A stretch of DNA of 64,000 nucleotides from Streptomyces sp. GESEQ-4 (GCF_017948455.1 NZ_JAFFSU010000001.1:496001-560000), one strand, 5' to 3'; shown: positions 1 through 9,195, numbered from the stretch's first letter. Notes: generated from the sequence alone by a model not told the origin. Made by a program: numbers and translations.

Positions 1-139
1 CCAGGCCGACATCGAACAGGCCCGCCAGGACTGGATGACCGGCTCCCGCTTCGGCGACGTGAAGGGCTACGACGGTGATCCGCTGCCGGCCCCGGAACTG
101 CCGCCGCTGCCGTTGAAGCCGCGGGGCAGGGTGCGCTGA
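1..139 (+). CDS. C-terminal end of a pirin-family protein (partial)
   Basis: Only the last 45 codons are present, read in the frame that ends with TGA at 137-139. The tail contains the segment DWMTGSRFGDV followed by a Pro-rich end finishing PLKPRGRVR. I recognise this as the C-terminus of the long pirin-like (cupin fold) proteins common in Streptomyces. The metal-binding cupin residues lie outside the window, so the identification rests on the tail alone. Pirins are cupin proteins, some with quercetinase activity; no activity can be assigned here. Confidence 0.55.
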   Translation, partial: QADIEQARQDWMTGSRFGDVKGYDGDPLPAPELPPLPLKPRGRVR

Positions 140-326
140 GCTGCGAATTCGACGGCTGGGGACCTGACCGGCGCGGACGCGGTGTTGTGTGGCGCGAGTG
201 GTTCGGCGCCGGTGCGGAAACGGTCCGCCAAACCTGATGCGTGAAGAGACCCCGAGCGGTGGTCAACCCGGCGCGCACCGGCAGCATCACCGAGGTCACC
301 CGCTCACCGGCCGTGATGCAGGTCGT

Positions 327-1022
327 TCAGCCGCCGCCGGAGCCCGGGCCGTAGAGCGCGGCGATGTCTTTGGAGGTCGCCCACCGGCTGTAGGTGGGCG
401 ACTGAGGCCAGCCCTCGGGCGAGTCCTGCCATTCCTCCTGCCGTCCGTAGGGCAGGACGTCGATCAGCGGGAAGGTGTGACTGAGCTGTTCGGTGCCACG
501 GCCGTCGGTGTGCCAGGTGCGATAGACGGTGTCGCCGTCGCGCAGGAACACGTTGACCGCGAATCCTGCGTCGGGCGGTGCGCCGACGTCGGCCCCGAAG
601 GAGCTGTTGGCAGTCGAGTACCACGTCATCCGGTTGCCGACGCGCTGCTTGTAGGCGAGTGCCTCTTTGATCGGGCCCTGGGTGACGATGACGAATCGCG
701 CATCGTAGTTGTCCAGGAACTCCAGGCGGGTGTACTGCGAGGTGAACCCCGTGCAGCCCGGGCACTGCCATTCCTTGCCGGCGAACCACATGTGGTTGTA
801 GACGATCAGTTGCCTCTTGCCTTCGAAGACGTCTGCCAGCCGAACGGGGCCGTCCTCGCCCTCCAGGGTGTAGTCGGGCATCTCGACCATCGGCAGGCGA
901 CGACGCTCGGCGGCGATGGCGTCAAGCTCCCGCGTCGCGGCCTTCTCCCGAGCTCGCAGCGCCTCGAGTTGGCGCTCCCAGGTTGCGGCGTCGACGACGG
1001 GTGGTAGTGCGTGGGTGGTCAT
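327..1022 (-). CDS. DUF899 family thioredoxin-like protein
   Basis: A 231-residue protein. The ATG at 1022 was chosen because a GAGGGG ribosome site lies 5 nt upstream; the frame stays open further but without a better site. After an N-terminal helical segment rich in Arg/Glu (about residues 13-43) comes a thioredoxin-like core with a CPGC motif (Cys87 and Cys90) following NHMWFAGKEW, the signature position of DUF899 (AhpC/TSA-like) proteins. The family is inferred to have dithiol-disulfide chemistry; substrates are generally unknown. It probably acts in the cytoplasm, since no signal peptide is visible. It is transcribed alone, 208 bp downstream of the ArsR-type regulator gene on the same strand. 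Confidence 0.85.
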   Translation of the reverse strand: MTTHALPPVVDAATWERQLEALRAREKAATRELDAIAAERRRLPMVEMPDYTLEGEDGPVRLADVFEGKRQLIVYNHMWFAGKEWQCPGCTGFTSQYTRLEFLDNYDARFVIVTQGPIKEALAYKQRVGNRMTWYSTANSSFGADVGAPPDAGFAVNVFLRDGDTVYRTWHTDGRGTEQLSHTFPLIDVLPYGRQEEWQDSPEGWPQSPTYSRWATSKDIAALYGPGSGGG

Positions 1023-1230
1023 GGTCCCCTCACAGAACTCGCGTGCGGCTTTCGCTCGTCCAGGGGTAGACCCCACCGGGCCCCGGAACTCATCGGACGA
1101 GGCCGCCCCATCGGTGCTCGCACGACTCTGCATGGCGGCCAGTTCCGCGCGTCGAGGCTGGACAGCGGACAGTTCAAACCCTGTCCATGGCTCGTTCGCC
1201 TCCGGCTGCACGCTGAGCTTCCCTGTCGGT

Positions 1231-2322
1231 TCACCGGGCCACGGTTGCGAGGACGTCGTGGCCCAGTCGCTGGATGACGTCCGTGGCGAGCCGATGCCGT
1301 ACCAGCTTGCCGTCTCGGGTGGAGCGCAGCAGGCCCGCGTCGCGCAGGGTGCGCAGGGCGCGGGAGACCTGGGGTTCGCTGGAGCCGAGGCGGGCGGCGA
1401 GTTCTGAGGTGGTGATGGGCTCGCCCAGGAGGTGGCGGCAGAGTTCCATGCGGGCGGGCGAGGTCAGGGCCATCAGGCGGTGGTGCAGGTCGCGCAGGGT
1501 CAGCTGTCCGGCCGGGGCGGTGCCGCGCGCCGCGTACTGCACCACCACGCACGACGGGTGCTCGTTCTTGACCGTCAGATGCGGCCACACCCGGGCGGAC
1601 GGGACGAGGACGAGGGGGCGCGGGGCCACCTTCACCTCGTCGATCTGCAGCTTGTCCAGCCGGATCCGTTCTCCCGGCCCGACCCGGGCCGCGGTCGGCA
1701 GCAGTTCGGTGAGCACCTCCGCGGGCGAACGGGCTGCCAGTCGGCGACGTACCTCCCGCGCGTGCTCCTCCAGGGCCGGCCGCAGGGTGCGCCAGTCCTC
1801 GGCGAAGAACGCGGTGTCGGCGGCCCGCAGCACCGCCAGCAGCCGGTCCCGCAGCTCCAGCGGTGCCGCGACCAGCTGTCGCGCCAGCTCACCGCGGGCG
1901 TAGGAGCGGCGCAGGCAGCGGCGGGCGTAGTCCTCCGCGGCGGTGGTGCCGGCGCGGAGCTCGCGGGCCGGCGGGACGGACTGCGCGCTGGTGCCGAGGA
2001 CTCCGGGCGCCACCAACTCGAGGAAGTCCTCGGCCGACAGCTCCCCGATCGCCGCCAGCTCCTCGTCCAGGCCGGCCGCGAGCGGCACCGTACGGGGGAA
2101 GAACAGGCGGCAGCGGAAGCGGGCCCACAGCGGGGCGAACACGGAGAGCTCGTCGCGTAGTTCGGGGTCCGCCGCGGTGGCGCGGGCCGCCCACCCGGCG
2201 GCCTCCGGGTGGTGTTCGGGTTCGGCGAGCACATGCAGGCTCGCCATCAGTTCCGACAGCGCGGAGGGCCCGGCCGCGAGGTCCGCGGGGCCGAGCCCTC
2301 CGAGGTCGAGGACGATGCTCAC
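1231..2322 (-). CDS. ArsR-family winged-helix regulator with DUF5937 N-terminal domain
   Basis: A 363-residue protein. The C-terminal ~85 residues form an ArsR-type winged helix; the recognition region reads TSELAARLGSSEPQVSRAL and is followed by a GLLRSTRDGKLVRHRL wing. The long N-terminal part (about 1-270) matches the streptomycete DUF5937 architecture, thought to be a ligand-sensing or dimerisation domain. No Cys metal site of the classical ArsR/SmtB type is visible. It lies 21 bp downstream of the AbgT transporter gene on the same strand, so the two are likely co-transcribed and the regulator may control the transporter. Confidence 0.85.
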   Translation of the reverse strand: MSIVLDLGGLGPADLAAGPSALSELMASLHVLAEPEHHPEAAGWAARATAADPELRDELSVFAPLWARFRCRLFFPRTVPLAAGLDEELAAIGELSAEDFLELVAPGVLGTSAQSVPPARELRAGTTAAEDYARRCLRRSYARGELARQLVAAPLELRDRLLAVLRAADTAFFAEDWRTLRPALEEHAREVRRRLAARSPAEVLTELLPTAARVGPGERIRLDKLQIDEVKVAPRPLVLVPSARVWPHLTVKNEHPSCVVVQYAARGTAPAGQLTLRDLHHRLMALTSPARMELCRHLLGEPITTSELAARLGSSEPQVSRALRTLRDAGLLRSTRDGKLVRHRLATDVIQRLGHDVLATVAR

Positions 2323-2343
2323 GCCGTCAGCGTACGGCCGGGT

Positions 2344-3918
2344 TCACCGTACGGGCGCGCCCGGTCCGAGCGGGATGCCCAGCAGATACCAGGCGAAGAA
2401 CAGCAGCACCCAGACCGCCAGCATGATCATGGCGAGGGGCAGGGTGAAGGAGACCAGGGTGCCGATGCCGGCCTTGCGGCGCAGGGTCTGCAGGTAGCCG
2501 ACACAGAGCATGAACGACGTGCTCATCGGCGTGATGGAGTTCGTGCAGGAGTCGGCGATGCGGTAGAGCGCCATGGTGGTGGCGGGGCTGGTGCCGAGCA
2601 GCATCAGCATCGGTACGAGTGCGGGGGCGACCAGAGTCCACAGAGCGGAGCCGGAGGTGATGAGGAGGTTCATCAGCGCGACCGCGACGATCAGCAGGGA
2701 GAACAGCGCGAGTGTGGGCGCGCCCAACTCCCGTAGGAAGTCCGCTCCTTCGACCGCGACGACTGTGGCGATGTTGGTCCACTTGAACAGGGCGAGGAAC
2801 TGCGACACCGCGAAGAAGAGCACCAGCAGCGGTGCGATGGACCGCACGCCGTCCGCCATGAACTCCGGTATCGCGCGGCTCCCGCGGATCCGCCCGGTGA
2901 ACCGCCCGTACACGGCGCCGATCAGCAGGAAGAAGACGGTGAGGAAGACGGCGATGGCGTTCATGAAGGTGGACTCCACGATCGCGCCGCCCTCGCCGCG
3001 GAGCGGGGAGGAGGCGGGGAGCATCGCGAGCACGATCAGCGCGGCGTAGCCGAGCACGGCAAGGCCGGTCAGCTTCAGGGCCCGCAGCTCGGTGGCGTCG
3101 TCGACGCCGGCGGCGACCACCTGCTGCGCCGCTGCCGCCTCCAAGTCGGCGTCGGGGATCAGGTGGTGCTCGCGCTTGGCGAGGATCTTGTCCACGACCA
3201 GGGCGATGGTGCCGGCCAGCACGAACGCCGAGACGGTGGTGAAGTACATGTTGTCCGTCGCGCGGACCACCACGTCCTTGTCGACGAGCTGCGCGGCCTC
3301 GGTGGCCACGGAGGCGAACAGCGCGTCACCGGGGGCGATCAGCGGGTTGGCGTCGCCCGCGGCGTTGATGGACACGAACGCGACGATCATGCCGAGCATG
3401 GGGGAGCGGCCCACGGCCCGGAAGGCCACCGCCCCGAGCGGGATGAGGACCACGTACGCCGAGTCGGACAGGAACTTCCCCAGCACCCCGCCCAGAGCCA
3501 CGCCCAGGACGACTGTGCGCGGGGACAGGCCTGACAGCATGCGGCGCGCCAGCGCTTCGAAGAGCCCCGAACGCTCGGCGACCGCGACACCCAGCATCAC
3601 CATCAGCACGGTGCCGAGCGGGCCGAAGGTCACGAAGGACTCCTCGGCGCCGGTGATCAGGTCCCGTACGGCGTCCGCCGACAGGGCGCTGCGTACGCCG
3701 ACCAGGTCGCCCGAGGACGGGTCCTCGACCTGCAGGCCGGAGGCGTGCAGCGCCCAGCTGACGCAGGCGACGATCCCGCACAGGATCCAGAACAGCCAGA
3801 ACGGATGGGGCAGCGCGTTTCCCGCCCGCTCGACCAGGTCGAGGAACCGGGAGCCACGGCCCCCCTCGCCGGGCTCGGTGGCCTGCACCTCCTCGGCGCG
3901 GCTGTCAGGTGTGCTCAT
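2344..3918 (-). CDS. AbgT-family transporter
   Basis: A 524-residue polytopic membrane protein. The ATG at 3918 has an AGGAGG ribosome site 6 nt upstream, which decides the start over an upstream in-frame ATG. The first hydrophobic stretch follows the family segment NALPHPFWLFWILCG. Many Gly/Ala-rich transmembrane segments follow, including the conserved ITSGSALWTLVAP region near the C-terminus. AbgT proteins import p-aminobenzoyl-glutamate or export sulfonamide-type antimetabolites; which applies here cannot be told. No aminohydrolase abgA/abgB gene is adjacent. The divergent neighbour is a CocE/NonD hydrolase. Confidence 0.88.
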   Translation of the reverse strand: MSTPDSRAEEVQATEPGEGGRGSRFLDLVERAGNALPHPFWLFWILCGIVACVSWALHASGLQVEDPSSGDLVGVRSALSADAVRDLITGAEESFVTFGPLGTVLMVMLGVAVAERSGLFEALARRMLSGLSPRTVVLGVALGGVLGKFLSDSAYVVLIPLGAVAFRAVGRSPMLGMIVAFVSINAAGDANPLIAPGDALFASVATEAAQLVDKDVVVRATDNMYFTTVSAFVLAGTIALVVDKILAKREHHLIPDADLEAAAAQQVVAAGVDDATELRALKLTGLAVLGYAALIVLAMLPASSPLRGEGGAIVESTFMNAIAVFLTVFFLLIGAVYGRFTGRIRGSRAIPEFMADGVRSIAPLLVLFFAVSQFLALFKWTNIATVVAVEGADFLRELGAPTLALFSLLIVAVALMNLLITSGSALWTLVAPALVPMLMLLGTSPATTMALYRIADSCTNSITPMSTSFMLCVGYLQTLRRKAGIGTLVSFTLPLAMIMLAVWVLLFFAWYLLGIPLGPGAPVR

Positions 3919-4123
3919 GGCGGCCTCCTGTGAGGACTGGGAAGAAGACGGGGAGGGGAGAGGACCGGGAAACGAGGGCATGGCGCGGCTGAGCCGCGAG
4001 CGATGTGAAACGGGCCCCGGAGCCGCACACGCTCACGATCCGCCGCGATGGCCTGCGGGGCGTTCCCGGGTTGCGCTGCACAGTAGGTCCCGTGTCCGGT
4101 CCCGTCACCGTCCGGCGGAACAG

Positions 4124-4141
4124 TTGACCTGATGACGTCAA
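4124..4141. promoter_or_regulatory. Inverted repeat in the AbgT/CocE divergent region
   Basis: TTGAC at 4124-4128 and GTCAA at 4137-4141 form a 5-bp inverted repeat. The 8-bp palindrome TGACGTCA at 4133-4140 overlaps its right arm. The element sits 41 bp before the proposed hydrolase start and about 205 bp upstream of the transporter start. It is a candidate operator; the regulator is unknown, with the nearby ArsR-type protein one candidate. Confidence 0.35.
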
Positions 4142-4181
4142 GTGATCGCCATGTCCTGGGCCATTGCTTAGCGTCACGGGA

Positions 4182-6080
4182 GTGACCTCGTACGACACCT
4201 CTCCCACGTGCCGGCCCGAACCCCTCCAGGGCGGCGCCCTGTGGCGCCGCACCCTGCGCATCCCCATGCGGGACGGCATCCGGCTCGCCGCCGACCTGTA
4301 CTCCGCCTCACCCGAACCGGAGACGACCGCGCTTCCCGTGCTCCTCGAGCGCACCCCGTACGGCCGGCGCGCGCAGCGCGGTTCGGACCAGGACCGCAGC
4401 GACGCGCCCGTCCCGCAGCCCGAGGACATCGCCCGCCACTTCACCGAAGCCCGCTACCACGTCGTACGGCAGGACTGCCGGGGCCGGGGCGACTCCGAGG
4501 GCACGTTCGTGAAGTACCTCGGCGAGGGCCCGGACGGCGCGGACACGATCGCCTGGCTCAGGAACCAGCCGTGGTGCGACGGCAGGGTCGTGATGACGGG
4601 GGTGTCCTACTCCGCCCACGTCCAGGCAGCAGCGGCCGCCGAAGGGGCGACCGGGCTGGCCGCCATGTTCCAGGACTCGGGCGGCTTCTCCTGCGCGTAC
4701 GACGCGGGGATGCGGATGGGTGGCGCCTTCGAGCTGAAGCAGGTGACCTGGGCGTTGCGGCATGCGGTGCACAGCCCGGAGGCGGCGGCGGATCCGGTGC
4801 TGGCCGAGCAACTGCTGCGGGTGGACGCGACGGGCTGGTTCGCCGCGATGCCGTGGCGACCCGGCTGCACGCCGCTGCGGCACCTGTCGGCGTACGAGGA
4901 CTTCCTGCTGGAGCAGTGGCGCCAGGACAGCTTCGGGGACTACTACCGCAACCCGGCGATCTACGGGCGAGGCTTCTACGACCGCTTCCCGGACGCGCCG
5001 AGCCTGCACATGGGCAGCTGGTACGACCCCTACGTCCGCTCCACCATCGAGAACTTCACCGCCCTGCGGGAGCTGAAGTCGGCACCCTCCTACCTGGTCA
5101 TGGGCCCCTGGACGCACGGACACCACTGCGAGACGTACGCCGGAGACGTGGACTTCGGTCCACGGGCGACCCTGGACGGCAACCTCGCCCCGTCGTACCT
5201 GGAGTTCCGCCGCCGCTGGTTCGACCGGGCGCTGGGCCGGGCGAGCGACTCAGACCTCCCGGCGGTCCAGTACTTCCTGATGGGCGGCGGTGACGGGCGG
5301 TGGGACGCGGCCGGGCGGATGCGGCACGGCGGGGAGTGGCGCACCGACACCCGGTGGCCGCCGGCGGCGACGGCGCCTGTTGACCTGTACCTCACCGCGG
5401 ACGGCGCCCTCGACGTCACCCCGCCCACCGTGGCCGCCGCATCGGTGACGTACGACTTCGACCCGCGCCGCCCCGTCCCCACCATGGGAGGCCAAGTCAC
5501 CTCGGGAGAACCGGTGATGACGGGCGGGGCCTACGACCAGAACGCCCCGGACGCCCGGGTGTACGGGGCGCGCGAGCCGTACCTGCCGCTGGATTCCCGC
5601 CCGGACGTGATCAGCCTGAGCACCCCGCCACTGGAGCGGGACGTGGTGCTGGCCGGACCGGTGTCGGCAAGGCTCCACATCTCGACCACGGCCCCGGACA
5701 CCGACTTCACCATCAAGCTGATCGACGTCCACCCGCCCAACGCCGACTACCCGCACGGCTTCGCCATGAATCTCACCGACGGCATCGTCCGCTGCCGCTT
5801 CCACCGCTCCTACGAGAGCCCGGAGTTGCTCATTCCCGGCAAGGTCTACGAGATCGAGGTCACCGCCCCCGACACGGCGAACCGCTTCGCCGCAGGCCAC
5901 CGCATCCGGCTCGACGTCTCCTCCAGCAACTTCCCCCGCTTCGACGTCAACACCAACACCGGCGAACCGGAAGCCGCCGCCCGCCGCACCGCCGTAGCCG
6001 TGAACACCGTGCACATGGATGCCGAGCGCCCCTCCCACCTGCGAGTGTGGCTGGAGGGAGGAGCGGACGCGCTCGGGTAG
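4182..6080 (+). CDS. CocE/NonD family hydrolase (X-Pro dipeptidyl-peptidase S15 fold)
   Basis: About 632 residues from the GTG at 4182. This start was chosen because a TAGCGT -10-like box ends 8 nt before it, suggesting a leaderless transcript; a TTG at 4164 is an alternative. The alpha/beta-hydrolase core begins RIPMRDGIRLAADLY. The nucleophile motif GVSYS has its Ser near residue 142, the Asp is probably in SWYDPYVRS, and the His in GPWTHGHH. The C-terminal third is the jelly-roll X-Pro-type domain. The family hydrolyses acyl-amino, ester or antibiotic-like bonds. No secretion signal is seen. Pairing with the divergent AbgT transporter hints at uptake or export of an amide such as an aryl-glutamate, but this is inference. 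Confidence 0.85.
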   Translation: MTSYDTSPTCRPEPLQGGALWRRTLRIPMRDGIRLAADLYSASPEPETTALPVLLERTPYGRRAQRGSDQDRSDAPVPQPEDIARHFTEARYHVVRQDCRGRGDSEGTFVKYLGEGPDGADTIAWLRNQPWCDGRVVMTGVSYSAHVQAAAAAEGATGLAAMFQDSGGFSCAYDAGMRMGGAFELKQVTWALRHAVHSPEAAADPVLAEQLLRVDATGWFAAMPWRPGCTPLRHLSAYEDFLLEQWRQDSFGDYYRNPAIYGRGFYDRFPDAPSLHMGSWYDPYVRSTIENFTALRELKSAPSYLVMGPWTHGHHCETYAGDVDFGPRATLDGNLAPSYLEFRRRWFDRALGRASDSDLPAVQYFLMGGGDGRWDAAGRMRHGGEWRTDTRWPPAATAPVDLYLTADGALDVTPPTVAAASVTYDFDPRRPVPTMGGQVTSGEPVMTGGAYDQNAPDARVYGAREPYLPLDSRPDVISLSTPPLERDVVLAGPVSARLHISTTAPDTDFTIKLIDVHPPNADYPHGFAMNLTDGIVRCRFHRSYESPELLIPGKVYEIEVTAPDTANRFAAGHRIRLDVSSSNFPRFDVNTNTGEPEAAARRTAVAVNTVHMDAERPSHLRVWLEGGADALG

Positions 6081-6116
6081 CCGGACAGCCGGGAGCAGGT
6101 AGGCCTGACAGAACGA

Positions 6117-6145
6117 TTGACCCCCTGTCACCACCCCTCTACCTT
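6117..6145 (+). promoter_or_regulatory. Sigma-70-type promoter of the GH43 gene
   Basis: TTGACC at 6117-6122 and TACCTT at 6140-6145 are separated by exactly 17 bp and lie about 60 bp before the GH43 start. An AT-rich near-palindrome (TTCGAAATATCGGAA, 6168-6182) follows and could be an operator, although its symmetry is imperfect. Confidence 0.5.
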
Positions 6146-6205
6146 CTGATCGATTCACCGAACTGTGTTCGAAATATCGGAAGTCGATGACCTCTTGGAG
6201 GGTAG

Positions 6206-7606
6206 ATGAGCAGCAGTGCCCAGTCCGGCCCCCGCCCCTCACGCCGTCAGGTGCTCGGTATGGCCGCCACCGTGCCGCTGGCCGTGACCGGCTCGCTGGC
6301 CCTCGGGGCGGGATCGGCCCACGCGGCCGACTCGGCGTATGTCATGTGCTACTTCACCGAGTCCACGACCATGCTGGAGGCCGACTACGGCCTGCATCTG
6401 GCCGTCAGCACCGACGGGCTGCGGTGGATGCCGCTGAACCAGAACAAGCCCGTGGTCATGCCGACGGCGGGCGCGGGCGGGCTGCGGGACCCGTTCGTCC
6501 TGCGCAAGCAGGACGGCACCTTCGTCGTGCTGGCGACGGATCTGAAGGGCACCGACTGGTCCCGCAACAGCGTGTACATCCACGTCTGGGACTCGGCCGA
6601 CCTGCGCACCTTCACCGGCTACCGGCTGCTGAAGCTGCACGACATGACGAACACGCACAGCTGGGCACCGGAGGCCTTCTGGGACGCCGGGCGCGGCCGG
6701 TACGGGATCCTCTACTCGTCGGTGAACAGCAGCGGACACAACGTGATCATGGTGAGCTACACCACCGACTTCCGGACGACCGAGAACCCGCAGGTCTTCT
6801 TCGACCCCGGTTACGACGTCATCGACGGCAACCTGACCGTGGGCGTGAACGGCGTCAACTACCTGTACTTCAAGCGGGACCAGACCCTCGTCGGCGCGAG
6901 ATCCACCTCGCTGAACCCGGGCAGCTTCACGGTCTTCAGTACGCCCGCCGCGCACGGCGGCACCGAGGCCCCGACCGTCGTGAAGTCCCTGACCTCGAAC
7001 ACCTGGTACCTCTGGGGTGACACCTACACGCCGAACGGCGTCTTCTACGCCTGGCAGACCACGAACCTCGCGGCCGGCACCTGGAGCGCGCTCGACCAGC
7101 GCCTCTACGCGCAGCCGCTCAACTCCAAGCACTGCGGCATACAGTCGATCACCTCGGCCCAGTACGGCAATCTGGTGTCCGCCTGGGGCGCCCCGGCCTG
7201 GAACCGGCTGAAGTCGTACAACTATCCGGACCGTTACGTCCGGCACAGCGGCTACGTGGGCCGGATCGACGCATACCCCTTCGACCCGTATCCCGACTCG
7301 CAGTGGAAGCTCGTGCCGGGCCTCGCCGACTCGGCGGGAGTCTCCTTCCAGTCGGTCAACTACCCGGCCCGCTATCTGCGCCACTACAGCTACAACCTGA
7401 GGCTGGACGAGAACGACGGCACGTCCACGTTCGCCGCCGACGCCACCTTCTACCGGACCGCGGGGCTCGCCGACTCCTCCTGGTCGTCGTTCCGTTCGTA
7501 CAACAACCCGACCCGGTACATCAGGCACGCCGACTACGCCCTGCGGATCGACCCCGTCTCGACCGCCACGGAGCGGCAGGACGCCACGTTCCACGTCGGG
7601 TACTGA
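6206..7606 (+). CDS. Secreted GH43-type glycosidase with C-terminal AbfB (CBM42) domain
   Basis: A 466-residue protein with a Tat signal peptide: twin Arg at 13-14 in PSRRQVLGM, hydrophobic core, and AHA cleavage after residue 40. The start has a GGAGGG site 4 nt upstream. The catalytic five-bladed propeller (about 41-320) carries GLRDPF with Asp95 as likely general base, then SWAPEAFWD and DGNLTV segments typical of GH43/GH62-like arabinofuranosidases. From about residue 335 come repeated units with the pattern SYNYPDRYVRH / SVNYPARYLRH / SYNNPTRYIRH, the beta-trefoil AbfB arabinose-binding module. It is expected to act outside the cell on arabinan or arabinoxylan side chains. It stands alone with its own promoter. 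Confidence 0.88.
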   Translation: MSSSAQSGPRPSRRQVLGMAATVPLAVTGSLALGAGSAHAADSAYVMCYFTESTTMLEADYGLHLAVSTDGLRWMPLNQNKPVVMPTAGAGGLRDPFVLRKQDGTFVVLATDLKGTDWSRNSVYIHVWDSADLRTFTGYRLLKLHDMTNTHSWAPEAFWDAGRGRYGILYSSVNSSGHNVIMVSYTTDFRTTENPQVFFDPGYDVIDGNLTVGVNGVNYLYFKRDQTLVGARSTSLNPGSFTVFSTPAAHGGTEAPTVVKSLTSNTWYLWGDTYTPNGVFYAWQTTNLAAGTWSALDQRLYAQPLNSKHCGIQSITSAQYGNLVSAWGAPAWNRLKSYNYPDRYVRHSGYVGRIDAYPFDPYPDSQWKLVPGLADSAGVSFQSVNYPARYLRHYSYNLRLDENDGTSTFAADATFYRTAGLADSSWSSFRSYNNPTRYIRHADYALRIDPVSTATERQDATFHVGY

Positions 7607-7632
7607 GGGCTTCGCCGGTGGGTGTCGGGAAC

Positions 7633-7667
7633 CTGGACTGTCAGTACAGGTTCTGGACTGTTAGTCT
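7633..7667 (+). promoter_or_regulatory. Tandem direct repeats in front of the dehydratase gene
   Basis: CTGGACTGTCAGTA (7633-7646) and CTGGACTGTTAGTC (7653-7666) are direct repeats 20 bp apart, two helical turns. The second contains the small inverted repeat GACTgttAGTC, and TAGTCT at 7662-7667 may be a -10 box. The arrangement suggests binding of a regulator (possibly GntR type) to the same helix face. No regulator gene is adjacent. Confidence 0.35.
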
Positions 7668-7717
7668 AGAGGTGTGAATCGGGCCCGAGGCCATCCCGAC
7701 GCCGATGGAGGACACGC

Positions 7718-8695
7718 GTGACGACCACGACCCCGCCGGTCACCCTCGATGACGTCCGTGACGCCGCCGCCCGGCTCAAGGGCGTCGCGCACCGCACCCC
7801 GGTGCTGCGTTCACGGACGCTGGACGCACTTGTCGGCGCCGAGGTGTTCCTCAAGTGCGAGAACTTCCAGCGTGTGGGCGCCTTCAAGTTCCGCGGCGCC
7901 TACAACGCGGCCTCCCGGCTGACACCGGAGCAGCTGGCCCGGGGCATCGCCGCCTACTCCTCCGGCAACCACGCCCAGGCCGTCGCCCTTGCCGCCCGTG
8001 AACTCGGCACCACCGCCGTGATCCTCATGCCGGAGGACGCCCCGCGCTCCAAGATGGCCGCCACCGCCGGATACGGCGCCGAGATCGTGACGTACGACCG
8101 CTACACCGGCGACCGCACCGCCCTCGGTGAGGCCCTGGCCGCCGAGCGGGGCCTCGCGCTCATCCCGCCGTACGAGCATCCGCATGTCATCGCCGGGCAG
8201 GGCACCGCAGCCCTGGAACTGCTCGAAGAAGCGGGGGAGTTGGACGCGCTCGTCACGCCGGTCGGCGGGGGCGGGCTCATGGCCGGCAGTGCCACGGTCG
8301 CCAAGGGCCTGTACCCGGGGGTCCGGATGATCGGCGTAGAGCCGGAGGCCGGGGACGACACCAAGAGGTCGCTGGAGGCGGGCCGGCGCATCGAGATCCC
8401 CGTGCCCCGCACCATCGCCGACGGACAGGCCCTGCACACCCCCGGAGAGCTCACGTTCTCCGTGAACCGACGGCTGGTCGACGAGATCGCGCTGGTCGGC
8501 GACGAAGAGATCAGGGACGCGATGAGGTTCGCCTTCGAGCGGCTGAAGATCGTCGTGGAGCCCAGCGGCGCCACGCCGCTGGCCGCCCTGCTCAACGGTC
8601 GAGCGGGCGAACTTCCGCGCCGGGTCGGCGTGATCATCTCCGGCGGCAACATCGACGCCGAGCGCTTCGCGCGGCTGTGCGGCGGCGCCGGCTGA
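7718..8695 (+). CDS. PLP-dependent threonine/serine (hydroxy-amino acid) dehydratase
   Basis: A 325-residue fold-type II PLP enzyme. The GTG start at 7718 has GGAGG 6-7 nt upstream. The Schiff-base Lys57 is in AFKFRG, the substrate loop is SSGNHAQ, and the phosphate loop GGGGLMAG follows. At ~325 residues it lacks the ACT regulatory domain of biosynthetic IlvA. It therefore resembles catabolic threonine dehydratase, serine racemase/dehydratase or threo-3-hydroxyaspartate ammonia-lyase, and I cannot tell which. It would release ammonia and a 2-oxo acid in the cytoplasm. It precedes a small cupin gene by 128 bp. Confidence 0.85.
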   Translation: MTTTTPPVTLDDVRDAAARLKGVAHRTPVLRSRTLDALVGAEVFLKCENFQRVGAFKFRGAYNAASRLTPEQLARGIAAYSSGNHAQAVALAARELGTTAVILMPEDAPRSKMAATAGYGAEIVTYDRYTGDRTALGEALAAERGLALIPPYEHPHVIAGQGTAALELLEEAGELDALVTPVGGGGLMAGSATVAKGLYPGVRMIGVEPEAGDDTKRSLEAGRRIEIPVPRTIADGQALHTPGELTFSVNRRLVDEIALVGDEEIRDAMRFAFERLKIVVEPSGATPLAALLNGRAGELPRRVGVIISGGNIDAERFARLCGGAG

Positions 8696-8823
8696 CGTGG
8701 TGGTCTTGGTCGTCCGGGAGGACGATGGACGCATGGGGCACGGTCACCGCCGGTGCCGTTCGTGGCCGCCCGGAGACGGAGACCTGCCCCGGCCGCAGTG
8801 CGCGGCCGGAAAGGAGGAGCGTC

Positions 8824-9189
8824 ATGCTCGAGATCAAGACGCTCGACAAGCCGGACGAGCGGAGGGACTTCCCCCGAGGCCATCTGGAAACCGTTCACAT
8901 GACCGGACTCGACTTCGCGGTGGCGACCTTCGAGCCCGGCTGGCGCTGGTCGGAGTCCATAGCGCCGATCGCCGGGACCGAAAGCTGCCAGATCCACCAC
9001 AACGGCTATGTCGTCGAAGGCCGTTTGCGCATCCGCATGGACGACGGTGCCGAGAGCGAGGTCGGACCCGGCGACGTCTTTGTGTGCCCGCCGGGACACG
9101 ATGCCTGGGTCGTGGGCGACGAACCGGTCATCGCGTACGACTTCGCGGGAGGCATGGCACAGGAATACGCCAAGGCCAAGGAGGGGTAG
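8824..9189 (+). CDS. Small single-domain cupin protein
   Basis: A 121-residue protein. The ATG at 8824 has AAGGAGGAG 4-5 nt upstream, which rules out longer upstream readings. The cupin core has QIHHNGYVVEGRLRIRMDDG as motif 1 (His pair, then Gly-rich turn) and PGDVFVCPPGHDAWVVGDEP as motif 2. Metal binding by the His residues is plausible. The substrate is unknown. It ends 6 bp from the convergent MDR gene. Confidence 0.8.
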   Translation: MLEIKTLDKPDERRDFPRGHLETVHMTGLDFAVATFEPGWRWSESIAPIAGTESCQIHHNGYVVEGRLRIRMDDGAESEVGPGDVFVCPPGHDAWVVGDEPVIAYDFAGGMAQEYAKAKEG

Positions 9190-9195
9190 CACCCC

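Noticed and set aside
6168..6182. Operator similar to the AT-rich rha palindrome in front of the GH43 gene
   Set aside because: Both contain CGAAAT, but the GH43 site is not a true palindrome and the similarity is too short to claim shared control.
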